A DNA stretch of 64,000 bases from Conchocele bisecta (taxonomy: Eukaryota; Mollusca; Bivalvia; Lucinida; Thyasiridae). The position numbers and the translations under genes are program-made. The DNA is taken from positions 112,828,773 to 112,892,772 of the forward strand of contig CM055265.1 of NCBI GenBank assembly GCA_029237695.1, read 5' to 3'. The notes beneath the pieces are model-generated. The model was given only the letters and a program-made list of their open reading frames with translations, was not told where the DNA came from and did not search any database. Position 1 is the stretch's first letter; each line of letters begins with the position of its first letter. This document shows, in pieces, positions 53,657-64,000 of this stretch.

Positions 53657-54678
53657 GTCATCGCGACGTTAACGTCGTGAGCCACAATATGCACATGTAT
53701 ACATGACAGTCATATTCACATGCCTTTCGGATCAATGGCGGTCCAAGTTTCGCCGTGACGTAACGACTGCCGAACATTTTGCCACTGGACAAGGCATACC
53801 GGGCGTAAATGTTGATTCCTTAAACAAAAGCGAACAACAGAAGGTGTAGGCTATCATATAATGAATATTACTATGGTGTGATTACTAGTTGGCTTCTCGC
53901 AGTACAAGGGGCTAAGGTGAACATATATCGTGTTTGTGTTCGGGCTGTGGGTGGGGTGTGGAACACTTATAGAAGTCGACAAAACATAATGGGCGCTACT
54001 GAAGCAATGTAACATAGTCATGCTATGACAGCATACGGAATGTGTCCGGGATTTCAACCCGTCATACGTTGGCCTCCGGATCAAGGACCCGCTCTAATAG
54101 TCTCAAACATAAGGTAAAGGCATGACATATAACGTATGTATTGTCTACGTGTCGTCCAACTACACCAAAGTCTCTGTGTATAAAATATTTATAACATCAT
54201 TTGATAACAGTTATTTATTTTATTTATTTGGTAGATCCACATATCGAGTTACACTGAATTGTTCATCAATATCTAATTTAACATTGGCCAGTGTATATTA
54301 TTATCACAATACGACCGTGCAGCCTAAATTTCTCATTTTCTAAATCTGACTAGAAGTATCCATTCGGTAATAAATCAAACAGACCAGCCAAAGGCTGATA
54401 ACGCAGCAAAGCTGAGGATTGCATAGGTGTAACTCGATACACGAACCGCCAGCATCAGCGGAAGACGGTATTTACGGTGGCCACTCACTTGAACCGTCTC
54501 GAGTGTACAATTACGCCTATGCGAACATTGCTTTGTATTCATGTAAGTTTACAAAACAAGACTACATGCTCTAACTGCATGCAGATTCAAGCATAATAAA
54601 AACGACATGCATATAATATTGTACTAATCTACGTCCGTATGTATATTGGACAACCAATATCAATAAAATAGGTCGTTA
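53657..54678. other. Non-coding part of copy B
   Basis: No gene. Mirror image of 55807-56780. It includes a small AATAATATACACTGG-type AT block and CCGTCTCGAG near 54495, shared with the polB insert word GAACCGTCTCGA. Confidence 0.6.
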
Positions 54679-54909
54679 CTACGGTGAATAACGTGTTGGT
54701 GGTTTTATTGTTCTACCCACCCGACTACGAGTAACCTGTGGTATTTTTACAGTTTCCCTAATTAACAGGTCTCCCATCGGAATGGGTGATGTACCGCGGG
54801 TGGGAGTTGTGAGTGGTGTTATGTAAGGCGTATGGCATGGGCACAATTGTATCTCAGGCGACTCGGGCCGACGTGGTGAGTCCCATACGCTACATGGCTC
54901 CACCCACAC
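54679..54909 (-). CDS. Putative retroelement pol C-terminal tail (copy B)
   Basis: 76 residues, identical in translation to 55576-55806. Pro/Arg/Thr-rich, ending TRSRVGRTIKPPTRYSP. That ending resembles the C-terminal tail of LTR-retrotransposon integrases (R-S-G-R-x-x-K-P-P-x-R-Y). The frame is likely longer, with upstream codons towards the gap. Low certainty, since only the tail motif supports it. Confidence 0.35.
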   Translation of the reverse strand: MWVEPCSVWDSPRRPESPEIQLCPCHTPYITPLTTPTRGTSPIPMGDLLIRETVKIPQVTRSRVGRTIKPPTRYSP

Positions 54910-54992
54910 ATCTTCATCCTGGTTTTTGGGTACGTACTAACTGTTCTGTGTCAATCTTGTTTTCTGAGGCACTACCCGTGCTGTAAGCGCAA

Positions 54993-55492
54993 NNNNNNNN
55001 NNNNNNNNNNNNNNNNNNNNNNNNNNNNNNNNNNNNNNNNNNNNNNNNNNNNNNNNNNNNNNNNNNNNNNNNNNNNNNNNNNNNNNNNNNNNNNNNNNNN
55101 NNNNNNNNNNNNNNNNNNNNNNNNNNNNNNNNNNNNNNNNNNNNNNNNNNNNNNNNNNNNNNNNNNNNNNNNNNNNNNNNNNNNNNNNNNNNNNNNNNNN
55201 NNNNNNNNNNNNNNNNNNNNNNNNNNNNNNNNNNNNNNNNNNNNNNNNNNNNNNNNNNNNNNNNNNNNNNNNNNNNNNNNNNNNNNNNNNNNNNNNNNNN
55301 NNNNNNNNNNNNNNNNNNNNNNNNNNNNNNNNNNNNNNNNNNNNNNNNNNNNNNNNNNNNNNNNNNNNNNNNNNNNNNNNNNNNNNNNNNNNNNNNNNNN
55401 NNNNNNNNNNNNNNNNNNNNNNNNNNNNNNNNNNNNNNNNNNNNNNNNNNNNNNNNNNNNNNNNNNNNNNNNNNNNNNNNNNNNNNNNNNNN
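54993..55492. other. Assembly gap, 500 N, at the centre of a palindrome
   Basis: The bases on both sides are mirror images (…CTGTAAGCGCAA | TTGCGCTTACAG…). The gap therefore sits exactly at the axis of the B/C inverted repeat. Confidence 1.
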
Positions 55493-55575
55493 TTGCGCTT
55501 ACAGCACGGGTAGCGCCTCAGAAAACAAGATTGACACAGAACAGTTAGTACGTACCCAAAAAACCAGGATGAAGA

Positions 55576-55806
55576 GTGTGGGTGGAGCCATGTAGCGTAT
55601 GGGACTCACCACGTCGGCCCGAGTCGCCTGAGATACAATTGTGCCCATGCCATACGCCTTACATAACACCACTCACAACTCCCACCCGCGGTACATCACC
55701 CATTCCGATGGGAGACCTGTTAATTAGGGAAACTGTGAAAATACCACAGGTTACTCGTAGTCGGGTGGGTAGAACAATAAAACCACCAACACGTTATTCA
55801 CCGTAG
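55576..55806 (+). CDS. Putative retroelement pol C-terminal tail (copy C)
   Basis: Same 76-residue product as 54679-54909 and the same reasoning: Pro-rich, ending GRTIKPPTRYSP before a stop. Upstream sequence is lost in the gap. If correct, a retroelement body lies within the missing DNA and the finger ORF could be a third ORF of that element. Confidence 0.35.
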   Translation: MWVEPCSVWDSPRRPESPEIQLCPCHTPYITPLTTPTRGTSPIPMGDLLIRETVKIPQVTRSRVGRTIKPPTRYSP

Positions 55807-56780
55807 TAACGACCTATTTTATTGATATTGGTTGTCCAATATACATACGGACGTAGATTAGTACAATATTATATGCATGTCGTTTTTATTATGCTTGAAT
55901 CTACATGCAGTTAGAGCATGTAGTCTTGTTTTGTAAACTTACATGAATACAAAGCAATGTTCGCATAGGCGTAATTGTACACTCGAGACGGTTCAAGTGA
56001 TTGGCCACCGTAAATACCGTCTTCCGCTGATGCTGGCGGTTCGTGTATCGAGTTACACCTATGCAATCCTCAGCTTTGCTGCGTTATCAGCCTTTGGCTG
56101 GTCTGTTTGATTTATTACCGAATGGATACTTCTAGTCAGATTTAGAAAATGAGAAATTTAGGCTGCACGGTCGTATTGTGATAATAATATGCACTGGCCA
56201 ATATTAAATTAGATATTGATGAACAATTCAGTGTAACTCGATATGTGGATCTACCAAATAAATAAAATAAATAACTGTTATCAAATGATGTTATAAATAT
56301 TGTATACACAGAGACTTTGGTGTAGTTGGGCGACACGTAGACAATACATACGTTATATGTCATGCCTTTACCTTATGTTTGAGACTATTAGAGCGGGTCC
56401 TTGATCCGGAGGCCAACGTATGACCGGTTGAAATCCCGGACACATTCCGTATGCTGTCATAGCATGACTATGTTACATTGCTTCAGTAGCGCCCGTTTTG
56501 TCGACTTCTATAAGTGTTCCACACCCCACCCACAGCCCGAACACAAACACGATATATGTTCACGTTAGCCCCTTGTACTGCGAGAAGCCAACTAGTAATC
56601 ACACCATAGTAATATTCATTATATGATAGCCTACACCTTCTGTTGTTCGCTTTTGTTTTAAGGAATCAACATTTGACGAACCGTATGCCTTGTCCAGTTG
56701 AAAAATGTTCGGAAGTCGTTACGTCACGGCGAAACTTGGACCGCCATTGATCCGAAAGGCATGTGAATATGACTGTCATG
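55807..56780. other. Non-coding part of copy C
   Basis: No gene supported. Mirror of 53657-54678, with very few differences. Confidence 0.6.
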
Positions 56781-56825
56781 TATACATGTGCATATTGTGG
56801 CTCACGACGTTAACGTCGCGATGAC

Positions 56826-57851
56826 ATGAGGCGCCACCTGCAGAAATTACACCAGCGGGCGCTCTGGTCGGCGGAAGTTGGCGATCACGCGACTGTGTCG
56901 TATAACAGAAATCGCCTATACATTGACCCTGGTACGACCGCCAAACCTACTAAAAAAGGCCAGTCCGAGATCTTTTCAGAGTTGACACTGGCGCTCCAGA
57001 ATGCCATGACCTCTTTACACATTGTCTTACCCGCACCCAGAGCACCCATCCCTGTATCCACCGCAACCGCCATGCCCTTGCCCGCTCCCCAGACGACTCT
57101 GGCCCCGATAGCAATCCCAGTCTCTGCCTTACCTGGACAGGGACCTAACCCTACGCCCGACCCTTCCCATGCCCCTACCTCGTTGACAACTTCCTCCCGG
57201 GATATAAGCATCACCCTTACGCCTCGTCCTACATTCACATTGCGATATACGTCCTCGTCCATGCACACCACAGTGGTGACATCTTCTACCACCCAGGTGT
57301 CTTCTTCCGTTTTCGTTCTGGCGTCATCAACGACGCCAAAAAAAACCGTTTCCAATGCCGTCCCGTCGACCACACCTTACTCGGGAGACCATATTACCAT
57401 CGTTCGCCGTAAGGACCCTCTTGGCCTGGATAGTTCTCCCACTCCACCGCCCGTGCATAATCATCGTCATAGCATCAACCTGCCTACCCTGAAAATTCCC
57501 GATGTTCCCACGTCCCTTGACGATATCAATTGTTACATCGAGTGGACAGAGGGTTTGAAGTCTTCACTTAAGGCGGCACAACTTCGCGCGTTGGAGGCGA
57601 GGGAGGATGCCCGTCGGCGAGAGATACGTACGTGGCGGTTCCGGGTTCGGGATTTGGAGAGGAGCAATCGTTGCTGTCTGCGTCTCTCCCCACGGCGACG
57701 TCCACCCTGTTCCAGGAGGCGGATACGTCGAGGCAGCTTCCCCGCGATCACGAAGCAGTCTTCTTTGCGGGGAAACAAGTCAGCGCCCGTGAGAAACCCA
57801 ACTGGAAGCGACGTCGCTTGGACCGTTGACCGGACATGTCACGCATTATAA
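56826..57851 (+). pseudogene. C2H2-finger, Pro/Thr/Ser-rich ORF, copy C
   Basis: 341 residues from the internal ATG at 56826. As in copy B, TAA (in ACGTTAACGT) separates the finger's cysteines from this start. The linker is complete and uninterrupted. A 1-bp loss near 57670 relative to copy A replaces the KRRRLDR tail with an Arg/Ser-rich run ending DRTCHAL. This is the longest open version, but probably not the ancestral one. Confidence 0.5.
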
Positions 57852-59339
57852 TGCTCGCGAATGCCATTGTGTGAGTGCGACGTCCGTGCGTATGGTCGGA
57901 CAACCATGGGAAAAATATGGCTATCACAAGGGCTGGAATTTGCAAAGTCGGCTTTTGTGGCAGTTATATTAGCATCCATGAGTCTCGGCACAGCGGGGGA
58001 TACTCTACATTCCTTGTGGTGCTCAGTAACTTACGTCCGAAATCCTGCCACTTCCAGCTGGAATTGATATTTTGTATTCCTGCCGGATAGTGGATGTCAC
58101 CGTGCAGCACAATTAAAATTATTACAACATTATGGCCGCCACAAGGACTTGTGTAAATACATGTATGATCATTATGTTAGCTGGTAAATATGATTGCCAT
58201 GGTTTTGTTGCATAAATGTGCTCTGTATTGAAATGACAGGACCGTTCCAAATAACTAAGTGTTGACTATATTCAGATCACATGCGTCTTCGTTAGGCATT
58301 CTGTCTTCAATATGGTAATCTGCCTAGCTATTAAACATTACATTGTTCTATTGTCTGCTATATCGCCCTTTTTAGACTCTGTACCACACACTGTGCTTAT
58401 GATACGCAGGCGAAATATGCATATGCATATACCTTCCTTTTATAATGTATAGATTTGTTGAATTCCATATGTTAATATCTGATGCTGCCATATACGGGAT
58501 GATGTGCACATTGGAACGTATTTGCTGTCGTGCTATCGTGAAGTGATCAGACGGTGTGAGTGAAGCATTTACGTTCTAGCGTTTTCGTCTGCTTTCCTGG
58601 TATAGTTTGGCAGCAGATGGCAACATGAGAAAACTCCAACAAATGGATTTTAGAGACGGAACACGCGTCCATATGACAACCATGTACATGTATGGCTAAA
58701 AGGGGAACAGATGCTGGATTATTGTGAGATCTGCGTATTTTAGTTACTGCCCCTGGTACCGTGGTTGGATATGTGCAGCGATTGAGTATGTTACTGTTCA
58801 CAGAACGCCTTCATCCTTACGATGCCTGTCAAAATTGGTTGCAAAGGATGGCGATATAATTAAAACTGGTTGGCAGTATGCTATGTTTAACTCTAAATTT
58901 TTTGTTATAAGTATTATTATATAACTATTCGTACATGTGCACACGTTACCAGCGTTTATTAGTGTCCGTTTTTTTGTGTTTGGTAATTGTTATGATACAT
59001 GCTCTCTCAGTGGCAATGTTTGAAGTGGTGGGGAGTGTGGTCGTGGGCCATATGTCATTCAGTTCAGACCGAAAGTACCTGACTGTCTGTCGTTGCTTTA
59101 CGCCGCATACACGTGTATTGCTTGGTTCCCTATTTGTGCACCGCCTGTGAGTAGCGAGTCGGTACTGTATGTACATAGTTTACTGAGCCGGGCACCGTAT
59201 GGGCGGAGCAAGGAATATTGGGTTTGACATGCGCAGCAGTATACGTCCGTTCCTTATTAGGTCATTCGGGCACAGTTGTCCGAAAGACATTGCTTTCTGG
59301 GACAGTTTCGGTCCCTAGGAGCCCACGTGACTTGGACTC
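57852..59339. other. Non-coding part of copy C
   Basis: No gene supported. It includes a purine-rich AAAAGGGGAACAG at about 58698 that could be a polypurine tract if this is a retroelement, but no matching second LTR is visible. Confidence 0.5.
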
Positions 59340-59498
59340 TATAAATACCCCCGGTTCGCGGGCCGGGGAGTTGGCCGATTTCTAGCAATTACAACGCACC
59401 TCCATTAAGTAAATAATTACAAATTTAATTGTACATTCACTATTAACTTGGAGATTCTCAAATTATACATCTTTGGGGACACTATCGACATGGTGAGT
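59340..59498 (+). promoter_or_regulatory. TATA promoter with ATG|GTGAGT exon end (copy C)
   Basis: TATAAATA at 59340-59347, GC hairpin, ATG at 59490-59492, GTGAGT at 59493-59498. Conserved in all three copies. Confidence 0.45.
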
Positions 59499-60225
59499 CA
59501 TTCATAATTACTATAGCATACAGGATGCACGGCCACTCCCCCATGTTGCATAATTAAATGCCCTTTATGTTCCCATATTTTGATATCGTGTATGTTTATT
59601 AATATCAAGTAGTTTCGTATAATCATAGAAATAAAATATATTATCACCCACCAATCTTGTCGGTGTGTTTCAAATCATTTGTGCGAAGGAGGCCAGGATC
59701 ACCCAGAGAACCTGCTAAAATAACCGGCGGTGGTTCTGTCTGTGAACACCATAGACCCTGATCAGCCTGCACACAGACTAACCCACCCGGTTACAATACT
59801 ATATACAAGTAGCAAAACAATTATAACACACATGGATGCCAGTAATTTGTATTGGGACAAACTTGAAGCAGCGTTACGCTGCGCGCCAACCGTCAAATAC
59901 CATATACAATTACATGTATTGCACTTCAGATTTGGTTAAACAAAGGCACGATCATTTTGCTTTTTAACATTTTGCCATCTGTCGAGAGTTTATCACGGTG
60001 GTGCTATGACTATGCTGGGACGCATGATGTATGTATGGTCCCCTGTAATATGCGATTTTTGTTTCATTGAATATTATTTAGATATAATTACCTCCCCAAT
60101 AATATAGGTACGCTAAATTCAAATTAATAACACAAATCTACGTCATTTTCAATTGACTTAATTAGGAGCACGGGACATTTCTGTAGGTGGTCCGAAACGT
60201 CCATGGGCCGTAGTGGCAGATTTCT

Positions 60226-60521
60226 GTAGCCTATTTCACCAACATTGCAAAGTAAAATTATCTAGCAAATTATACTTTGAGGGAGAAATTTTCAATTTAA
60301 GGATAAATTTATTAATTGTTATTATACTGAATGTATTACATTATCACAGCCATTTTGGCTGTGATAATGTACTAATACATTCAGTATAATAATTTTGCAT
60401 ACTTTTAATCTTCAAATATATGCAGTCGTTAGTTATATATGAAATAATTAATTTCAGGAAAAATAAATGATTACTGCCTCAAAGTATACTTTGCTATAAA
60501 AGTATACTTTGCAATGTTGGT
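60226..60521 (+). mobile_element. MITE copy 3 (3' end deleted)
   Basis: Matches 3718-4022, but the last 17 bp through GGCTACTGGT are missing by a deletion between two GGT words. The central palindrome has a 4-bp insertion on one arm. Confidence 0.8.
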
Positions 60522-60567
60522 CGTGTATCCCGTCGTTCGGTAAAGATAACCAAGCATGCCATAAATG

Positions 60568-60572
60568 TCAAC
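60568..60572 (+). other. Paralogous empty site of the Polinton
   Basis: ATAAATGTCAACAGAACACG reads straight through, joining the exact left (…AAATGTCAAC) and right (TCAACAGAACACG…) flanks of the Polinton with one copy of TCAAC. Confidence 0.95.
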
Positions 60573-61487
60573 AGAACACGCAAGAACATGAGTGTTTATT
60601 ATTAAATTCGTTTGAAACATATTTGCTTAGGTATCACTCAAGAATCATGCTGTAGTTATATGCTTCTGATAATTAAGGAGAATTGTGTCAACTTAGCGAA
60701 TTCTAGTCAAGTCGCCCAATTTTTGGCTAAATCGACAGCATGTCGCCCACTGCCCAACTCGTCCCCTTTTGGGCTGATTTGTTAAAACGCTAACAGTCGG
60801 GTGATATTGTATGTTAACTAACACAGTCATATTCCATCTTGGATGTACATAATCAGCCAATACATCAGCCAATACAATTACATGAACAATTCCTTCCAAG
60901 AGGCGCTATTTGGTTAGGTCTTGGTCGTTTACAAATTATATTATTGCCAAGCAGGATGCAAGTCAAAACGGCCCCTGGTCAAAACGGCCCGGATTTGGTC
61001 AAAACGGCCCCAAGTTTTGGGAATTTGGTCAAAACGGCCCCTATTAAACGGCCCCCTATTATATATTATATATTTTTCTTTTTTCTACATATATATAAAA
61101 ATATTCTTAATATTCATCTAAAATAACAATAATAAATGACCTTGTATTATGAATATTGATGAAAACTTTAATATGCATGCAATATATTATATGTGTGTAT
61201 GGTTTGTATATCTTATCAATTACCATGGATGTTTTTCACACCTTTATGCAGACAAATGCCCATTATCTAACACTTTGTATTTTGGTGGGGATACAACACA
61301 ATTAATAACAACTCGTTATAGCCGATAATATTAGTCTGTTATAGATTTGAATAAATACAATACAATATATTTTATTCTGGTATATAACATATATTACATG
61401 TATGTTTTTACCATAAGAAAAAGTAGAGATATAATAATTTAAATTAATTATCGTGTTTGAGGAGCTTAGAATGTGAAACCTGAATGA
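60573..61487. other. Right part of repeated segment, copy C
   Basis: No gene. It contains the left-type array of GGTCAAAACGGCCC words (about 60961-61055). It diverges from copy A at a G-run (61492-61500). Confidence 0.6.
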
Positions 61488-61518
61488 TAGTAGGGGGGGG
61501 CAAGCACCCATAAAATGA

Positions 61519-63975
61519 ATTCTGTTCAACCCGAGAGAGCAAAAGCAACGACTACTTTAAATCAATGCATTATATCATACTGAACACGAATCCGGTGTCG
61601 GTCAATCAAATCAGGTGGGACAAGGTCATTTTTGGGGTCATTAAGTGCACATGGGTTAAATGAGTTCAAAGCCAACTCTATTTTGATAATACAATGTACT
61701 TGCATAACATTACAGAACAATCCGATAAAGTATGTTTTATTGGTGATTATTGTTGTATGGGACATATACAACGCAATTCGGTTTGCTCGGGCGTCTCTAT
61801 CGTTGAGAGTATCAACATATTCAAGATGGCCGTCAAGCATCAATATTTAGCCTGAAATGCGTACTTATTTGATGAATGAAAACAAATAGGCACTTGGATC
61901 TTGATTGGACGGACGCAGAAAACCCTTTGGATACCATGCATTAATTTTAAACATAGATGGAAGCTATCAACTCCATATGGATCCAAGATGGACGCCAAAT
62001 ATTCATCTAGAGCAGGCAGTATTATCTATACTGTGGTGGACCATATCTTGGTACTAAGCTAGATATGAACATATTAGTTTGATTTTCATCTGAGATAAGA
62101 TATTAAAAATATAGATCAATATTTATGCTCTTCCTAAAGAGCGTGTTTAATTCAAAATGGCCGCCATATTTTCCAAAAACTCGAAAGTTATTGAATATAA
62201 TGTTTACTTTTGCTTTACTTACATGTATGTATACTACTGCATTCTGTTAGGCGGTTAAATCAGTAAGTTGGACACACTTGATTTCGAAGTGATTTGTAAT
62301 TGTGTTTATTAAAAATGGTCGTCACATTTAGGCTATTTTAATATAGTGTGGTACTGGTAATTGCGCGTTTCTTTTCATTTACTTTTTAAAAATAATTATA
62401 GGACAGATTCACATGTGTTCAGACTAGTAGATCGCTATATATATATTAGTAGATTGTATATGCCCCATAATACACTTGGTGATGCTCTAATTAGGTTACA
62501 CCCGTTGTAGAGTCAGAATTGTAAAATATATGTACTGTTTGTTTTAAATATTGTATTTTATTGAGTCTTACGTTATCATATACATGTACGTCGTAAATTG
62601 CACTATAATGCCATATATGTATACACTACGTATTGCGATTGGTCCATATGCTATAGTTCGGCCATGTTCGCATTACAGTCAGATATCGAACTGTTAATAG
62701 AGTAGGCAGTCAAGTTCAGAATGCATCAACTTCCCTTTGATGTGTCAATCGCTGTGCCTACCTCGTCGTGTACCGCATTAATAAATTGATTATCGTTTTT
62801 CATAGATAGATAGTAGGCGTCGTTATAATGGAAAATGACACAATAGCCGCATTCGCATGGAATGTACCGGTATCTCATGGTTTCGATGTATGCAACAGAC
62901 CCGTAACCAGACATTTATGAAGCAAGGAGTCTTTTCGATGGCTTGAATGGCCTGAGGCAGCTATGGGGTTACGGGGCAATGCTCTCCCAGACAATTGTGA
63001 ACTCCATATGGTCTGAAATACCGTTTTATATTATCTCAACAAAAACTGAGCACATGCATGTAATACGACTCCCTGCTTGCATCAATATTATAAAAGTGTA
63101 GTGCATGAAAGAGTGGACATCAAGGCACGACGAAGGAGGTTGGTGAGGGGGTCGTCCGACCGCACCGACCCCCTGGTTACGGACATGTTGCAATAATAAA
63201 ATGCAACATTGGTGTTCATGGTCGTGTTAAAGATGACATGACAGAGTTCCGGTTTAATGTTTAATGGCTTTAAACGGACTATGGACAGCTTATTTCATCT
63301 GCATGGATGGGGGCAGGTAACTGAATATTTGCATACAATTTCCATCCAGCCCCGATATTAGACAAACCAGATCTACTGTCAGGTCTTCAGCACACTATAG
63401 TAACTTAGCCCCCCCCCCCACCCCCTCCCCCATCCACATAAATGTAGTAGGATTACCAATGATCGTATACTCTTATAACGGGTTAGCCGGATTCAACTCT
63501 CGCCAACATCTTATATATATATATATGAATTTGTCAGTGGTGAATTGTTTTTATAGGTTATCAATACGTACTTCTATGGATGTAAACGCATAATGTAAGT
63601 ACCAAACGCCAAATAATAATCAAGTCAGAATATATTTAAGACAAAATGTTGATACCTGGCGGCCATCTTGAAAATCGCAAAATGCACACCGGTTTGAACC
63701 ACCATAAAATCGAAGCGTCTCATATATGTCCTAAGGAAGAATATTCAACAATTTAAACAACTTTATCTGATATTTGAAGCATGATATGCACGTACATGTC
63801 CATCTACTGATATAAAATGTGTTTTTGAACTCATTTGACCTCTTTGCACTTAATGACCTCAAAAGTGACCTTGTCCCACCTAATTTGATTTACCGACACC
63901 GGATTCATGTTCAGGAATGTATGATATATCAATCTAGCATAGTCGTTGATTTTGCTCTCTTGGGTTGAACAGAAA
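61519..63975. mobile_element. Non-coding element with long degenerate inverted repeats
   Basis: TTCTGTTCAACCCGAGAGAG... (61519-61671) is matched in reverse at 63823-63975. Similarity resumes further in as CAAGATGGCCGTCAAGCATC (about 61823) and its complement near 63660. The overall length is about 2.46 kb, and the interior has repeated ATGGCCGCCAT-type words but no credible gene. It is probably a non-autonomous DNA element or foldback repeat; a target duplication was not identified. Confidence 0.55.
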
Positions 63976-64000
63976 TCGTTTTTAAGCCACTTCTCTTCAA

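Larger units (their letters stand above)
49869..54992 (-). repeat. Repeated segment, copy B (inverted)
   Basis: Reverse complement of copy C (about 55493-60300) up to the edge of the gap, and of copy A where A is present. It has local differences, including a duplicated block (about 51380-51700 and 51700-52000, both with CGCAGATCTCACAATAATCC). It holds the same promoter, ORF and pol-like tail as C. Confidence 0.85.
55493..61487 (+). repeat. Repeated segment, copy C (direct, without the Polinton)
   Basis: Matches copy A from 56780 onward (A begins at the window edge) through the MITE, the Polinton target and on to A's 25255. Its inverted partner is copy B. It lacks both the MITE in the finger ORF and the Polinton. 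Confidence 0.85.

Noticed and set aside
58690..59650. A definite LTR (polypurine tract, TATA, AATAAA)
   Set aside because: Elements of an LTR can be listed, but homology between copies continues far past any plausible LTR end and no second LTR or primer-binding site is visible, so it was kept as a hypothesis only.

Overview
The window reads as nuclear DNA of an invertebrate animal, most likely a bivalve mollusc. It is AT-rich and has almost no intact host exons. It is crowded with MITEs, satellites, a decayed Tx1-like LINE and dispersed 'GTAGACCCTGATCAGACTG'-type repeats of a kind I associate with clam genomes; that association is inference. Two runs of exactly 500 N (39348-39847, 54993-55492) are fixed-size scaffold gaps.

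The main feature is a 20,256-bp Polinton/Maverick (adintovirus-like) element at 4078-24333. It is bounded by 246-bp terminal inverted repeats and a target duplication TCAAC (or TCAACA, if the first element base is shared). A paralogous copy of the flanking DNA at 55493-61487 carries the same site without the element (60568-60572), so both boundaries can be read to the base. From left to right it holds: a small zinc-finger gene (-); a heavily broken protein-primed family B DNA polymerase (+) with a 2.3-kb foreign insert; a tight minus-strand train of a retroviral-type integrase, six small Polinton-conserved genes, the packaging ATPase and the major capsid protein; a plus-strand gene for a hydrophobic-tailed conserved protein (frameshifted); a large minus-strand conserved protein (frameshifted); and a plus-strand run of the minor capsid/penton protein, a long coiled-coil fibre and a small membrane protein. 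The right end has a tRNA-like sequence, a 99-bp tandem duplication and two tandem orphan genes. A TTTTAAGAAAATTA-type box sits 5-15 nt upstream of several start codons. An array of 11-12-bp repeats lies between the ATPase and its downstream genes. I see no adenovirus-type maturation protease. Together the genes describe a virus-like replication, integration, packaging and capsid module. ATPase, penton, fibre and the capsid C-terminal body are open; the polymerase and two other genes are not.

The flanks are copies of one repeated segment. Copy A is 1-4077 plus 24334-25255 and carries the Polinton. Copy B is 49869-54992, inverted. Copy C is 55493-61487, direct. B and C form a large palindrome centred on the second N gap. 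Each copy has a C2H2-finger/Pro-Thr-Ser-rich ORF, a TATA promoter with a start codon abutting a splice donor, and MITE sequence. Next to the gap, B and C carry a putative retroelement pol tail.

Between A and B lie two oppositely oriented arrays of a GGTCAAAACGGCCC word (24714-26273), a 137-bp satellite (27691-28475), a decayed Tx1-like LINE on the minus strand (31007-37647) with a 160-bp satellite between its ORFs, and the first coding bases of an unknown gene running into the first gap. A 9.6-kb satellite array (40296-49868) has higher-order periodicity of about 4.15 kb and recurring CRE/ETS-like sites. The right end (61519-63975) is a non-coding element with long degenerate inverted repeats.
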